From positions 1 to 39,516 of IMG/VR virus record IMGVR_UViG_3300049855_000314: DNA of 39,516 bases. One strand, written 5' to 3'. A program made the translations under genes and the position numbers. This DNA is from a virus. How positions within the stretch are numbered: the first letter of the stretch is position 1; every line of letters begins with the position of its first letter. Below are positions 23,593-33,080 of this stretch, one piece after another. The notes beneath the pieces are model-generated. The model made no database searches. It was not told where the DNA came from and saw only the letters and a program-made list of their open reading frames with translations.

Positions 23593-26133
23593 TTATTTCT
23601 GCTTAGCTAAATTATTAACAATGTTCCGTACGTACTGCCTAGTTTCCTTGAAGTTCGGAACTCCTCCGGCTTTGTCCACTGCTCCGGGGCCGGCGTTATA
23701 TGCCGCAAGGGCTTTGGGGATATTCCCTTGGTATTTACTTAATAGTTGAGACAAGTATTTGGCTCCGCCATCTATATTGGATGCTGGGTCATTAATGTTT
23801 TGTACCCCGAGTTCTTTTGCGGTGCCTGGCATTAGCTGCATCGGACCTACAGCACCCTTACTAGATACAGCATTAATGTTTCCCTTGGACTCTTGTTGTA
23901 TAACTGCGCGCAATAACTTAGGGTCTACTCCGTGTTGTTGGGCAGCAGCTTGAATGTGCCCCTCTAGATCTGGAGTGACGGATGTAAGTGCAGGCTTAAA
24001 CGTTAATTTATCCAATAGGTCTGAAATTCTGGTAGGTGCCTGTGCAGGAGCGCTAATCATTGTCGAAGGGGCCCCAGATTGCAGGTCTCTAATCATGTCG
24101 TAATCTAGGATAAACATTTGACCCTTGCTGTCTTGTACAGGTGAGTACCCTGTAGACGACATCTTAGACGGCAATAGGACCAAATATTTACCTAAGCCTG
24201 CCTGTTCAAATTTAGCTTTTTGTAACTGATCAGACATGCCTGACGTCCATCCTGCCCACCCACCTGCCGCATTAATATTTGAGTCAGATACTGTCCCGAG
24301 CCAGCTTTGAAATCCTTTGGCGTCCATGTCTTTAACTGGAGGGACGATCTTGGACCCGCTATCGAACCATCCGGCATCCTTAGTGGAAACTTTAATTGTT
24401 TCTCCGCCCATTACTTCTTGCAATGAGTTTTTCCACCTATCCGAATTGAAAACTTGTGTGAAATCTTTAGCGACTGCCGTCTTTTGAGCATATACTGCTT
24501 TTGCCATGTCTACAATGTCTGCCTCAAATGCTGGATTACTGGTAGGGGGCAACGTATCTGACGCTTCGAGTGCTGAGTTTTTATCGAAGACAGGACCTAA
24601 CTTTAATGTACCCTCTTGCATAAACTGTTTGCCGGCCAGTATCTTAGATGCTAGATCTTGTCTTCCGTCCAGTACTAGGGATCCTATCAAGGCATCTGAC
24701 CTGTTTCCATTTTTAGCCATTTTGCTGAATAGATCTATGGATTTGCTTCCTAGTCCGCCTACTATGTCTCCGAAAAACTTCGCCTTATCTGATGGGGGCA
24801 AGGAATTGGCCTTACTAACTAGTGCATCCAACTCATCGCTAGTAACCCCTACGGCCTTCTGTCCATAATGACTCTGTATGACCGCTAACGTGCCTCTACG
24901 TTGAGCCAATTGTCCTCGTATGTCACCGTTGACATCTAAAGGGGCTGGAGCAGGTACCAAGTTTTGGCTTATGGCGAAACTATAAATATCCTTATTTTGA
25001 GCTTCTTGCAACTTACCGTCGATTCGGGAATATAATTCGTAGTCACTGGTGAGTTCCCCCTTACTACGCATGGAAGTCAATACAGCATTGCGCTCAATCG
25101 ACGACAATCCGGAGAATAACGTAACTCTACTGGCCTTATCTTGCAGCTCAGCTATCTTTTGAGAGAACGGAGTGCCCTCTGCAGCATTCTTCATGGTTGC
25201 TATTACTTGAGGGTCAGGTACTCCACCTCGTTCGATTAGCTTATCTGTTTCGCTATACAGATCCTTAATGGAATCTATGCGAGCAGACTCGGTAGCTTGA
25301 CGTAACCTTAACTGATGCTCGTTCGCCCGAACTGCCTCTTCGTGCAGTTGATTTCGTTTATCTTCGTTAAGAGATATCGCATTAGCTTTAAGGACCTCTC
25401 CGTCACTATTTGGCGAGAGTGCTTCTGACATTACTGTAGGGTCTGACTGGATCATTCTGCGGGTACGATTCTCCGATACCCATTGATTAAAAGCTTCTTT
25501 ACGTTTCTCTGCTACAGCGAAAGTCATGGCCCCGTTAGCTACCAAGCTGTCTAGCTGTCTTGAGTATTCTTGAGTGCCTCCTACTGCATCTATTATAGAT
25601 CCGGTAGAGGCATAGTTCCCTAACGTTTTAAACGAGGCATCTGCCTGGGAATTAACGTAATCTTCTTGTTGCTTACGTGCCTGCGAGAGCGCTTCCACTT
25701 GGGTGTTAGCCATAAGGCCCCCAAAGGATTCCTTGAACTTAGCAGCTACTGTAGGAGACCGTAATGTTCCACTTATATCTGATGAGATGTTATTCCCGAT
25801 ATTAACTATATCGTCATGCATACGATCAAATGACGGGTTACCCTCTTCGTCTATTTGCTGATTGTATCTTTCCTGTTTACGTTGAGCTAGCTGTACAATA
25901 GCTTTATTCATAGCTTCAGAGTACTGAGCTGTATCTGTGGCCGCTTTAGCTTCATTGAAGTACTGCTGACTCATCGCACCGATATTCTGCGCGTTAGCTG
26001 CTAATAATTCTCCACCGGACTGTACAGATCTTCCTAACTGTGCGGCAGAGTCGAATGCTGACGACGAAGCCCCTACTCCAATGTTACTTTGAAGAGGGGA
26101 CGATTGAGGTATCGGAGGTAGTATGATGGCCAT
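23593..26133 (-). CDS. Internal virion protein with C-terminal lytic transglycosylase
   Basis: This 846-aa protein has a long coiled, Gln/Ala-rich N-terminal body (residues 40-360) and a C-terminal SLT/lysozyme-like domain at about 721-846. The domain shows LLRAVIQQESKGN with catalytic Glu748, then SSKGAVGPMQLMPGTA and ALAAYNAGPGAV, all hallmark motifs. It locally opens peptidoglycan during genome entry. In T7 gp16 the SLT domain is N-terminal in a much longer protein; here it is at the opposite end. Confidence 0.9.
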   Translation of the reverse strand: MAIILPPIPQSSPLQSNIGVGASSSAFDSAAQLGRSVQSGGELLAANAQNIGAMSQQYFNEAKAATDTAQYSEAMNKAIVQLAQRKQERYNQQIDEEGNPSFDRMHDDIVNIGNNISSDISGTLRSPTVAAKFKESFGGLMANTQVEALSQARKQQEDYVNSQADASFKTLGNYASTGSIIDAVGGTQEYSRQLDSLVANGAMTFAVAEKRKEAFNQWVSENRTRRMIQSDPTVMSEALSPNSDGEVLKANAISLNEDKRNQLHEEAVRANEHQLRLRQATESARIDSIKDLYSETDKLIERGGVPDPQVIATMKNAAEGTPFSQKIAELQDKASRVTLFSGLSSIERNAVLTSMRSKGELTSDYELYSRIDGKLQEAQNKDIYSFAISQNLVPAPAPLDVNGDIRGQLAQRRGTLAVIQSHYGQKAVGVTSDELDALVSKANSLPPSDKAKFFGDIVGGLGSKSIDLFSKMAKNGNRSDALIGSLVLDGRQDLASKILAGKQFMQEGTLKLGPVFDKNSALEASDTLPPTSNPAFEADIVDMAKAVYAQKTAVAKDFTQVFNSDRWKNSLQEVMGGETIKVSTKDAGWFDSGSKIVPPVKDMDAKGFQSWLGTVSDSNINAAGGWAGWTSGMSDQLQKAKFEQAGLGKYLVLLPSKMSSTGYSPVQDSKGQMFILDYDMIRDLQSGAPSTMISAPAQAPTRISDLLDKLTFKPALTSVTPDLEGHIQAAAQQHGVDPKLLRAVIQQESKGNINAVSSKGAVGPMQLMPGTAKELGVQNINDPASNIDGGAKYLSQLLSKYQGNIPKALAAYNAGPGAVDKAGGVPNFKETRQYVRNIVNNLAKQK

Positions 26134-26141
26134 ATTATACT

Positions 26142-26735
26142 TTATAGAAACGCAAAGGTTGCTAAATTAGCAATATTAGATATATCTTGTCTGTTGGCTG
26201 CCTGGTCTTGTTGATATTTTGCAAGTTTACCTTGATAGTCCGCATTGTTCGCTTGGTTAATGCTAGCAGTTTTTGCTATCTCGCCTTGAAATAGAACTCC
26301 CTGTTGTTGCACAGCAGTAGCAAGTTTCATGCTAGTAGCTTGCTGAGAATACGAGTTTAATGTGGAATTCGCTATTGCTAGATACGATTTGGAGCTACTA
26401 GAGAACCCTGAGGCTCCCATTTGGGCCCTTTGGGTGCTCGACATTTGCTCTTGCATCTGACCTAACTGTCCTAACTGTTGAGCTAAATTTGCAGAAAGGA
26501 TCTGAGAATTATATTTAGCTAGCTCCATAGCAGAATCCCCAGCCTGTCTGTAAGCTGTGGCGGCTTGGGCGCCCCCTTGGGCAGCTACGTCTCCTGCTTG
26601 ACGCAGATCTGAAGATGCTAGGAGCCCTCCGAAGATTCCCCCTAATTGCCCTAACGAACTAGTGAAATCTGAAGAGAGCCCTAAAGCGCTCCCTGCGGCT
26701 TGCCCTAAAGAACTATACGGCGATTGGTTTGCCAT
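26142..26735 (-). CDS. Internal virion protein (gp14-like, 197 aa)
   Basis: A Gly/Ser-rich N-terminal part with a hydrophobic patch (LGQLGGIFGGLLASS, 28-42) is followed by Gln/Ala-rich amphipathic helices (60-180). Small ejection proteins such as T7 gp14, which forms the outer-membrane part of the DNA conduit, share size, composition and position before the SLT protein. Assignment is by layout and context, not by strict motif. Confidence 0.65.
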   Translation of the reverse strand: MANQSPYSSLGQAAGSALGLSSDFTSSLGQLGGIFGGLLASSDLRQAGDVAAQGGAQAATAYRQAGDSAMELAKYNSQILSANLAQQLGQLGQMQEQMSSTQRAQMGASGFSSSSKSYLAIANSTLNSYSQQATSMKLATAVQQQGVLFQGEIAKTASINQANNADYQGKLAKYQQDQAANRQDISNIANLATFAFL

Positions 26736-26752
26736 GAGTATTCCTACGTGCT

Positions 26753-27199
26753 TTAATCGGGAAACGTTATTGCTACTATGTAGCTATCCGTTCCATCTGG
26801 GTTAACTCTTCTAAGTCTACCTTCTTTTCTAAAATGAAAATATGAAGCAAACTTTAAATTTTCTTTATATCTAGCATCTATTAATGTTTCGATTCTTCTT
26901 AGATGGTGCTCAGAAGCCACATAGTTTAAGAAATCACATACTTGTTTCACAAAAAATATGGGGGCAGACGTTACGTGCGTTGTGACATTTGCCCAAAGTG
27001 AACCTACTCCTGTACTTGATAGGATGATGCCTCCGCAACATATCAGCTTTTCTTTATATATGACAGCATGTGATGGCCCCATTGTAGTATACATTACACT
27101 TAAGTCCACTAACTCTTTTTTAGGGAGAGTGTGCAGATAGGGCTTACCTTCGTCATATGAAGTATTTAAGAGTTCTCTTGTTACAGGCACCATATCCAT
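26753..27199 (-). CDS. T7 gp13-like protein with GNAT-type fold
   Basis: This 148-aa protein has a GNAT acetyltransferase-like pattern: HAVIYKEKLICCGGIILSSTGVGSLWANVT (about 44-73), then HHLRRIETLIDARYKENLKFASYFHFRKEGRLRRVNPDG (about 98-136). Podophage proteins between the tail tubular and internal virion genes, including the T7 gp13 family (DUF2833), share this fold. T7 gp13 is needed for correct internal virion protein assembly; enzymatic activity is uncertain. Confidence 0.75.
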   Translation of the reverse strand: MDMVPVTRELLNTSYDEGKPYLHTLPKKELVDLSVMYTTMGPSHAVIYKEKLICCGGIILSSTGVGSLWANVTTHVTSAPIFFVKQVCDFLNYVASEHHLRRIETLIDARYKENLKFASYFHFRKEGRLRRVNPDGTDSYIVAITFPD

Positions 27200-27224
27200 C
27201 TTGCATTCTCTCCTATTAAGTTAG

Positions 27225-29624
27225 CTATTTGACACCGCCTTCTATGGAACCAAATATGCCAATTAAATTGAGTGGGTAAGGTCGGTTAGTTGCAATGTTT
27301 AACTGGCCAGTATTTCCCCATACTGTAGGGCCGTACTCTAAGTTACCTGTGTATAACGGTACTGCATTATCCATGGCGTCATTGGTGTTTCTAGCTGGCA
27401 AGTACTGCCCGTTTAAATTAGGTACTGTAGATTGATACACTTTAAGTACCGGCCTTGGCCACCTTGACCGTTGAGAGTACATGGTAGTGCCTTGTCCGCT
27501 ATTAAATTCTGCTGGGAGGGTAGTGATAGAAGTATTATAGGGGAGACCTACTGTAACTTCTGCTGAGGGGAACTGCAGGGTAATTGAACCTGAAGAGACT
27601 GTACAGTCCGGATGCGTGGCCCCGTCGCACTTTACCTGTACAGTCTTGCCCTCTAGGTGAGCTAGTCCGGATATGGTGAGTACCCTTTTGTGGACTTCTC
27701 CAGACGAAGTATACACATTATATAACGTCGTGTCAACCCCCGATAGCTGAAAAGTATTAGTGGTAACCCCGGCTACTGTAAAGATCATATCATTTACTTC
27801 CGTCATTCCCTCAACATTCTTAATTAATACCGTATCGCCATTGGATAATCCATGGGCTGCGCTAGTAACTACTCCGGGATTCGCATTAGTTATATTGGTT
27901 ATCGTCAACGGGAGACTATAATAGCTGCAACTATCTGAGAAGATATCTATAGGAAGTGAGCCGTCTCCGTGACTAAATATTTCTACAAATCTTTTGTAAG
28001 TGCCGTTAATATTCCGTCTGACTACGATATACACGTCGTCAACTCCACCATTTTGTACGGAGGCTACATTCTCTATAGTTCCATCAGTTGTTATCAGTGA
28101 CGTACCTAGTACCTGAGGGGACCTCATGTATGTAGTAGCTGCCATGTCTCCAGTTGATAGCACCGAATATATAATCGGATATGGGTTTTGGACGTATCCT
28201 AATTGAGTGACCCCTGCTGAAAAGATATGTTCAGATATTAATGATATATCTTCTGCATTATACGAGTCGACCCCGTAGTCGTATAGGAGTGTCCTGAGTT
28301 TCGTTAATGATTTCTGAATAAACACCACTTCGTTAGGTAGCTGAATAGGCTGATGGGGGTTGGCCCCATGCGGTGTCCTACTGCGCTGTAATGCTGTAGA
28401 GGGCGTTATGGGGGAGTTCTGTCCAGATGACACTGAGACCTCAATCGAGTCCCCTCCAATAATTAATTCCCTGTTAGCTGCCATCCAGGATATACCTGCT
28501 CCCGAGTTAAGATCGAACTCTAGTGCGTCTGCATCTTTGCTCCCTACTCCGAAATCTGAGGGGTCCCCTGATGCGCTTCCCCAAATAGTTACCGGTTGGG
28601 CTCCTGTGCCGCCTAAAAATAGGCGCTGTTCGAAGAAAGAGATAGCTGTAGGATATCCTCGTGATCCTCCCCACGTAGGAAGTTCAAATGTAAATACAGT
28701 GGCCGCTGTGCTGGTGGACAGAGATTTCTGAACTTCTGCTTGGGCTACCGTGGAACTAGTGACAGTAATTATTTTAGCTACCCCGTCGTTCATTAAGACA
28801 TAGGTTCCCACGTCAGTAGACCTAAAAGCTGCTGCTGCGGCTGTTAAGGATATTATGGAGCCTAAAGCGGTGCCAGAAGGAGTTAGAGTAGTAAGAGGGG
28901 ACAGATCTAATTTCCAGTTTCCTGATGTAATCGCCGAGGTACTTGGAAAGTTCTCCACAATGCTAACTGTGCAGGATGTGCTAGACCCTACTGCAGTGAT
29001 AGCTCCTCTACCTGATCCAGAAAGATTAACAATTTGGCGACCCACGTCGCTTGCTAATAAGGTAGCTGCCGAGAACGTAAACGTTATACCTGTACCGGAT
29101 GTGGCTCCGGGAGTAACACTAGATGCCCAGTTTATTAGGCCTGACTCGTATGTTGGCTCTGGGTGCAGCCTGAGTGCAGATATGCTCCATACTCCTGCTG
29201 CGCTACGAGTGAGCACTTGTGGGGTATGAGACGGGTGGGATATGTATAAGTCTAGACCGAACTGGGCTACTTGCATATCTTGAGCCTCTACGGCTGTAAA
29301 AGGTGTGACTAGTTCTAGCGGGACACCTCCTGACAGCACTTGCCCACGTTGTGTATAGAACCTGGCGTAGGTTTCCCCAAATTCTATGATGTATGAATAA
29401 TTAGAGGTTAATCTGTATCGAATCAACCTAGCTCTATATGACGAATTCTTGACTTCGGCAATAAATTCCGTTCCAGTTCTACGGGACAGTGGCCCATGTG
29501 GGAGGATTATACAGTTAAGCGCTTCTAGTACTGAGCTCTTGTATACGTCCTCTTCAGTCCTACCCTGTAGCAGTGGGGACACTTCCCCACGCGTGAAGTT
29601 GCTCTGACCGATTGTTGTTTTCAT
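27225..29624 (-). CDS. Tail tubular protein B (nozzle, T7 gp12-like)
   Basis: This 799-aa tail protein begins with NFTRGEVSPLLQGRTEEDVYKSSVLEALNCIILPHGPLSRRTGTEFI (9-55), the standard opening of podophage nozzle proteins. A beta-rich insertion at about 630-690 (AHGLSNGDTVLIKNVEGMTEVND) looks like an FCCH-type module found in phage tail proteins. WGGSRGYPTAISFFEQRLFLGG (about 318-339) is another family hallmark. It joins the gatekeeper ring to form the short tail tube. The ATG overlaps the stop of the preceding gene. Confidence 0.88.
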   Translation of the reverse strand: MKTTIGQSNFTRGEVSPLLQGRTEEDVYKSSVLEALNCIILPHGPLSRRTGTEFIAEVKNSSYRARLIRYRLTSNYSYIIEFGETYARFYTQRGQVLSGGVPLELVTPFTAVEAQDMQVAQFGLDLYISHPSHTPQVLTRSAAGVWSISALRLHPEPTYESGLINWASSVTPGATSGTGITFTFSAATLLASDVGRQIVNLSGSGRGAITAVGSSTSCTVSIVENFPSTSAITSGNWKLDLSPLTTLTPSGTALGSIISLTAAAAAFRSTDVGTYVLMNDGVAKIITVTSSTVAQAEVQKSLSTSTAATVFTFELPTWGGSRGYPTAISFFEQRLFLGGTGAQPVTIWGSASGDPSDFGVGSKDADALEFDLNSGAGISWMAANRELIIGGDSIEVSVSSGQNSPITPSTALQRSRTPHGANPHQPIQLPNEVVFIQKSLTKLRTLLYDYGVDSYNAEDISLISEHIFSAGVTQLGYVQNPYPIIYSVLSTGDMAATTYMRSPQVLGTSLITTDGTIENVASVQNGGVDDVYIVVRRNINGTYKRFVEIFSHGDGSLPIDIFSDSCSYYSLPLTITNITNANPGVVTSAAHGLSNGDTVLIKNVEGMTEVNDMIFTVAGVTTNTFQLSGVDTTLYNVYTSSGEVHKRVLTISGLAHLEGKTVQVKCDGATHPDCTVSSGSITLQFPSAEVTVGLPYNTSITTLPAEFNSGQGTTMYSQRSRWPRPVLKVYQSTVPNLNGQYLPARNTNDAMDNAVPLYTGNLEYGPTVWGNTGQLNIATNRPYPLNLIGIFGSIEGGVK

Positions 29625-30187
29625 TAGCGTCTCGCGGTGATGAGCGGATTATCTTCGAAGGTTTCGGACGTGCCTTGTTTACCGTCTACCCCAAGGCCGT
29701 GAATAAGTGTTTGGCGATATTTATCTTCTGCTGCCTGTACTATTGAGGTCTGGCCAGAGATTACATATGCCAATTCCATTCTTAATCGAGCTACTACAGT
29801 GGCTTTAAGCATCTGATCATATGCAGAGGGGTCTGCAGGGCGACCTATGTATCGTAACTCTATAGGAGACTCGTTAGATAGAATCTTGCGACCTTCTACC
29901 TTATATACTCCAGTATGATTGTATAGATTAAGTACCCTAAGACAGTATGGGTCTTCTGGTAATTGAAATTGATAAGAGAACTCGAAACTTGGAGTTGTAG
30001 TTGTAGGGGCTAATTGGGCTCTAAATACACAAGATGTCCACGGCCCAAGAGCTATGACCTCATCGGATATGTCGTCGAATAGCGTGTTACATAGTGTGGC
30101 CTCTTCCGTGCCGTCATCTAAGCTGATGATACGATGCGCTCCGATCTGAGTTAGTGCTAGGTTGCACATTTGAGTTTTAGAGGTCAT
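29624..30187 (-). CDS. Tail tubular protein A (gatekeeper, T7 gp11-like)
   Basis: This 187-aa protein has the canonical pattern: CNLALTQIGAHRIISLDDGTEEATLCNTLFDDISDEVIALGPWTSCVFRAQLAP (8-61) and LPEDPYCLRVLNLYN (75-89), followed by a helical C-terminus. It forms the ring between portal and nozzle. Confidence 0.9.
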   Translation of the reverse strand: MTSKTQMCNLALTQIGAHRIISLDDGTEEATLCNTLFDDISDEVIALGPWTSCVFRAQLAPTTTTPSFEFSYQFQLPEDPYCLRVLNLYNHTGVYKVEGRKILSNESPIELRYIGRPADPSAYDQMLKATVVARLRMELAYVISGQTSIVQAAEDKYRQTLIHGLGVDGKQGTSETFEDNPLITARR

Positions 30188-30256
30188 CGGTATCCCGTTA
30201 GCAGTGAATAATTAATAAATGGAGAGCCGCTAAGCCCTCCCTTACTGGTAATGCTA

Positions 30257-30763
30257 TTATGCCCCTACGATTCCTGCTATTGCTGTTACGGTACCGGCTG
30301 CGGTTACGGCTGCTGGGAAGGATACACCAAGGTTGAACTCAGGGTAACTGGGTTTAGCTGACAATCCAGCAAGTTCCCAAGCTTTCTTGTTAATTGTGTC
30401 AATATTCTTAACAGAGAACCTAACTTCTGTGATAGCTGTGGCGGCAGTAGCTACGTCTAAAGCTGAAACGAACGCTGCTGCTGATATGGCAGTAAATGTG
30501 GAGCCCATTCCGCCACCGTCACGAGCATACAGACCTACCGACATAGTGGTACTGGTGCCCAAATCGTCAACTGCGATTTTCAGACTAGAAACGATAGCGT
30601 CTACTGGAATCCGAATATCGAGAATAGCTGTATCGGCTGCAGATCCGGCGGATACTTCCATTGTATCACAAATGACTCTATGTTCCCCGAGAGCTTCTGG
30701 GTTGTTGACTACTCGTGGGTTTGCGGTCGCGTTAGTTACTCTTGTGCTAATTTCTTGTGCCAT
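30257..30763 (-). CDS. Probable capsid-associated structural protein (168 aa)
   Basis: The protein is Ala/Thr/Val-rich and predicted to be beta-strand rich, with a conserved-looking middle (TAILDIRIPVDAIVSSLKIAVDDLG...MSVGLYARDGG). It is encoded directly after the major capsid gene with its own AAGGAA ribosome site, where many phages place a decoration or head-fibre protein. The role is inferred from position and composition. Confidence 0.6.
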   Translation of the reverse strand: MAQEISTRVTNATANPRVVNNPEALGEHRVICDTMEVSAGSAADTAILDIRIPVDAIVSSLKIAVDDLGTSTTMSVGLYARDGGGMGSTFTAISAAAFVSALDVATAATAITEVRFSVKNIDTINKKAWELAGLSAKPSYPEFNLGVSFPAAVTAAGTVTAIAGIVGA

Positions 30764-30794
30764 GATATTTCCTTAAGGGATGTCTATAGAACTA

Positions 30795-30809
30795 CCGAGA
30801 AGATCTCGG
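30795..30809. terminator. Hairpin between capsid and the next structural gene
   Basis: CCGAGA-AGA-TCTCGG gives a 6-bp stem 20 bp after the capsid stop. The T-rich flank (TTATTTTTAAATTT) is on the plus-strand side, so as a terminator it would best stop rightward antisense transcription. For the leftward capsid mRNA it may be a partial terminator or end stabiliser. Confidence 0.4.
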
Positions 30810-30828
30810 CAGTTATTTTTAAATTTAA

Positions 30829-31767
30829 TTAAACTGTGCAGATTAGGCGTACAATCTTGGCTTCGTCCATACGAACTGCCCCGATGTCCATCATTGCGTA
30901 TATTTGGACAGGGAAGCCTTGCTTGTCTTCACGAACCGTAAGTTTAACACTAGCTTCGTTCCAGATACCTAATTTGATAGCTGATTTTGCCATCACATAA
31001 ACGTATTGGTTAGAAGAAACTAAGTTAGCTGCATCCTTTAATGGCTCGTACTTGATAAACTTAAGACCGCGGTAGTTGCCTAAGGATTCAAACAAGCCTG
31101 GGATTTTCAAACTGTTGTCGCCCAACATATCTCTGCGGAGTTCGCCTAAGGATTCCAAACGAGTAACTAATTTGGTCAACTGTAAACTGGTCCCAATAAC
31201 AAAAATGTCTTCGTCGGCTGCGCTAACATAGTTACCTTCAAGAATATTAATAGCGGCTGACAATTTACCTTCGTGTAACCCTGTGTTACCTGAGAGGGTA
31301 GAGGCTGCAAAGGTGTTATCGTCAACAGCGATAGTGTTCCCACTCGTAAACGATACGGTGCCTGCTACACCTGCTACTTCTCTTGAGGCTGCGCTACCGA
31401 AAGCACTAAAGATTAATGCGTCTTTTTTACGGCCCATCCCCATAACTACAGCTTTAACTATGTCGGAGGTTGGGTTGGACCCTCTAACTAGATCTGTATG
31501 GTCAACAAACTTAGCATCGCTAATAGTACGGGGAGTTATAAAACGACGCTCAAAGCTGGCCATATCGGGGACGATATCTGCAAATCTGGAAGTAACTTCT
31601 GCAGCCGTATCGCTTGCGCCAATGCGGTTAATATAGGTCCTTTCTCCCATAGCTGGCTCAATAGATACGCAACCTTCGAGCACGCTACCTTGCTGTTGAA
31701 GTTCGTGGAGGATAAGGTCAGAATATTTACGTTGATAGAGGTCAATTGGGTTACCGGTCAATGCCAT
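30829..31767 (-). CDS. Major capsid protein
   Basis: This 312-aa HK97-fold-type capsid protein starts LTGNPIDLYQRKYSDLILHELQQQGSVLEGCVSIEPAMGERTYINRIG. It contains RRFITPRTISDAKFVDHTDLVRGSNPTSDIVKAVVMGMGRKKDALIFSAFG, typical of podophage major capsid proteins. It follows the scaffold gene and precedes the tail tubular genes. A dedicated promoter and a roughly 300-nt leader lie upstream, fitting very high expression. Confidence 0.9.
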   Translation of the reverse strand: MALTGNPIDLYQRKYSDLILHELQQQGSVLEGCVSIEPAMGERTYINRIGASDTAAEVTSRFADIVPDMASFERRFITPRTISDAKFVDHTDLVRGSNPTSDIVKAVVMGMGRKKDALIFSAFGSAASREVAGVAGTVSFTSGNTIAVDDNTFAASTLSGNTGLHEGKLSAAINILEGNYVSAADEDIFVIGTSLQLTKLVTRLESLGELRRDMLGDNSLKIPGLFESLGNYRGLKFIKYEPLKDAANLVSSNQYVYVMAKSAIKLGIWNEASVKLTVREDKQGFPVQIYAMMDIGAVRMDEAKIVRLICTV

Positions 31768-32008
31768 GATGTTTTCTCTTTAAAGTTAAGATTAAATTAG
31801 CCTACGCACCAGAAGCTGAAGAGCTTCTATATAGCCGGGGCCAAGGTTTCAGCCCAAAAGGCGGTTAAGTACTGGGCAAATTTGGCAGGATTAGACCGGT
31901 GGCCGTCCTTAATATGCCTAGATCGCGGCACGGGTCCGAAGATTTACCGTAACAATCTGGGCTTAGCCCCATGAGGCCCTAACTCATAGTGCTAAATTTG
32001 GCGCTTGA

Positions 32009-32042
32009 CAGTAACTATGTAGTTACTGTACAGTATACTGTA
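32009..32042. promoter_or_regulatory. Palindrome pair, operator-like, in the capsid leader
   Basis: A perfect inverted repeat CAGTAACTA-TG-TAGTTACTG (32009-32028) is followed by the 14-bp palindrome TACAGTATACTGTA (32029-32042). The whole block is repeated on the other strand at 38771-38813. It lies about 35 bp downstream of the candidate capsid promoter, where a bound protein could block transcription. Confidence 0.6.
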
Positions 32043-32078
32043 TAGATTTACTGGGAGGTTTCGGGAAAGAACGACCCG

Positions 32079-32107
32079 AGTTTACAGCTAATTCTCGGGC
32101 CTGTCAA
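32079..32107 (-). promoter_or_regulatory. Candidate promoter for the major capsid gene
   Basis: On the minus strand TTGACA (32102-32107), a 17-bp spacer and TAAACT (32079-32084, 4 of 6). It lies between the scaffold stop and the capsid start, giving a roughly 300-nt leader. The promoter overlaps a CCCGAG/CTCGGG hairpin. Confidence 0.55.
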
Positions 32108-32132
32108 GTATCCTTACAATATTTATTGTATT

Positions 32133-33080
32133 TTATGACCCGTATGCCTTTTTATATAGCTTATCCATCTCTGCTACAGCTTGTCTATGCCCCGGCAAGC
32201 GTTCGTTCCAGTATGGATGGTCCCTTCCGGACGACTGTATTTCAGCTATTTTGGCCAGTGCAGATTCTTTTTCACCCTGGAAGCTACCTTTAACGTTACT
32301 GTCTATTGACCTGCCCTCACCCATTCTAGACCCCAGCTCGGCAAAGAGTGCCAATATAGCGGGGTTATTAGACGTATGGGGGTCGCTAGTTAGCTTCTCC
32401 ATTTCTTTAGGGAACTTTTCATGATACGCTTTTAGCGCCACGTTAGCTGCTGATAAGTTATCGTCAAAGTTGCTGCCCCATTCTTTTTTCAGAGTCTGGT
32501 AAGCTTCGTCTTTGGCTACCTGAGACTGCTCTACAAATCTCTCCATAATACCGTTGTAAACGCCCAGAACGGCCTGCACTTGATTTTGATTCAATCCTGC
32601 ACCATGGGCAGCCTGAAGTAAATTAGCGATCTCTGGGGACTCTATGGTCTCTCCAGTAGCCAATTCTACTTTATATGCACTGGGGGACTCGGGCCTACCT
32701 AGTCTCGTGTACAGATCTTCTAATCCTTTAGTGTCACCCTCTTCTGGTAACTTTACAATGCCTTGCACGTTTCCTAATTTTTCATAGAAGGCAGCTTTCT
32801 CTTCTGGTGAAGCAGATTCCCCCGGTATCCTAATACTACTGGTGACTACTTTCTCGGCAGATAAGTAGCTTTTAGCCAGCCCGCCAATATCCTTGAATTT
32901 AGACAGGCCCTTCTCGTTGCGCAAATCATCTGGCAATCCAGACATCCAAGATGGAGGAGCGGCTGCTGCGTTACCTAGTAACGATCCAGATACGGTTTCG
33001 CTTCCGGTAACTGGCGCAGCACTTACAGGTGCGTCAGAGATTGCGGGAGATGTTTCACCTACGCTGGTTATTTCGCTCAT
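32133..33080 (-). CDS. Scaffolding protein
   Basis: This 315-aa acidic, Ser/Glu-rich protein (ISDAPVSAAPVTGSETVSG) has WMSGLPDDLRNEKGLSKFKDIGGLAKSYLSAEK (about 44-76), the recognised opening of podophage scaffold proteins. A helical middle (about 150-200) and a basic C-terminal helix (QAVAEMDKLYKKAYGS) that would contact the coat follow. I use the ATG at 33080 after GGAG; the TTG at 33092 overlaps that site. It directs prohead assembly and then exits. Confidence 0.88.
   Translation of the reverse strand: MSEITSVGETSPAISDAPVSAAPVTGSETVSGSLLGNAAAAPPSWMSGLPDDLRNEKGLSKFKDIGGLAKSYLSAEKVVTSSIRIPGESASPEEKAAFYEKLGNVQGIVKLPEEGDTKGLEDLYTRLGRPESPSAYKVELATGETIESPEIANLLQAAHGAGLNQNQVQAVLGVYNGIMERFVEQSQVAKDEAYQTLKKEWGSNFDDNLSAANVALKAYHEKFPKEMEKLTSDPHTSNNPAILALFAELGSRMGEGRSIDSNVKGSFQGEKESALAKIAEIQSSGRDHPYWNERLPGHRQAVAEMDKLYKKAYGS

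Larger units (their letters stand above)
31768..32132. other. 365-bp gene-free capsid leader region
   Basis: There is no start-to-stop ORF that I can support. Contents: a 7-bp hairpin AGAAGCT-GAAG-AGCTTCT (31811-31828), a GGGC-TTA-GCCC hairpin (31969-31979), the palindrome pair at 32009-32042, a CCCGAG/CTCGGG hairpin (32075-32099) and a leftward promoter (32079-32107). The leader of the capsid mRNA would be about 300 nt and structured. On the plus strand 31801-31974 is open in one frame without a start codon; its RGTGPKIYR stretch recalls AlpA-like excisionase domains and may be a remnant or chance. Confidence 0.7.

Noticed and set aside
32005-32039. Rightward promoter TTGACA ... TATACT
   Set aside because: The spacer is 23 bp, too long for sigma70; the sequence is better explained as palindromic regulatory DNA.
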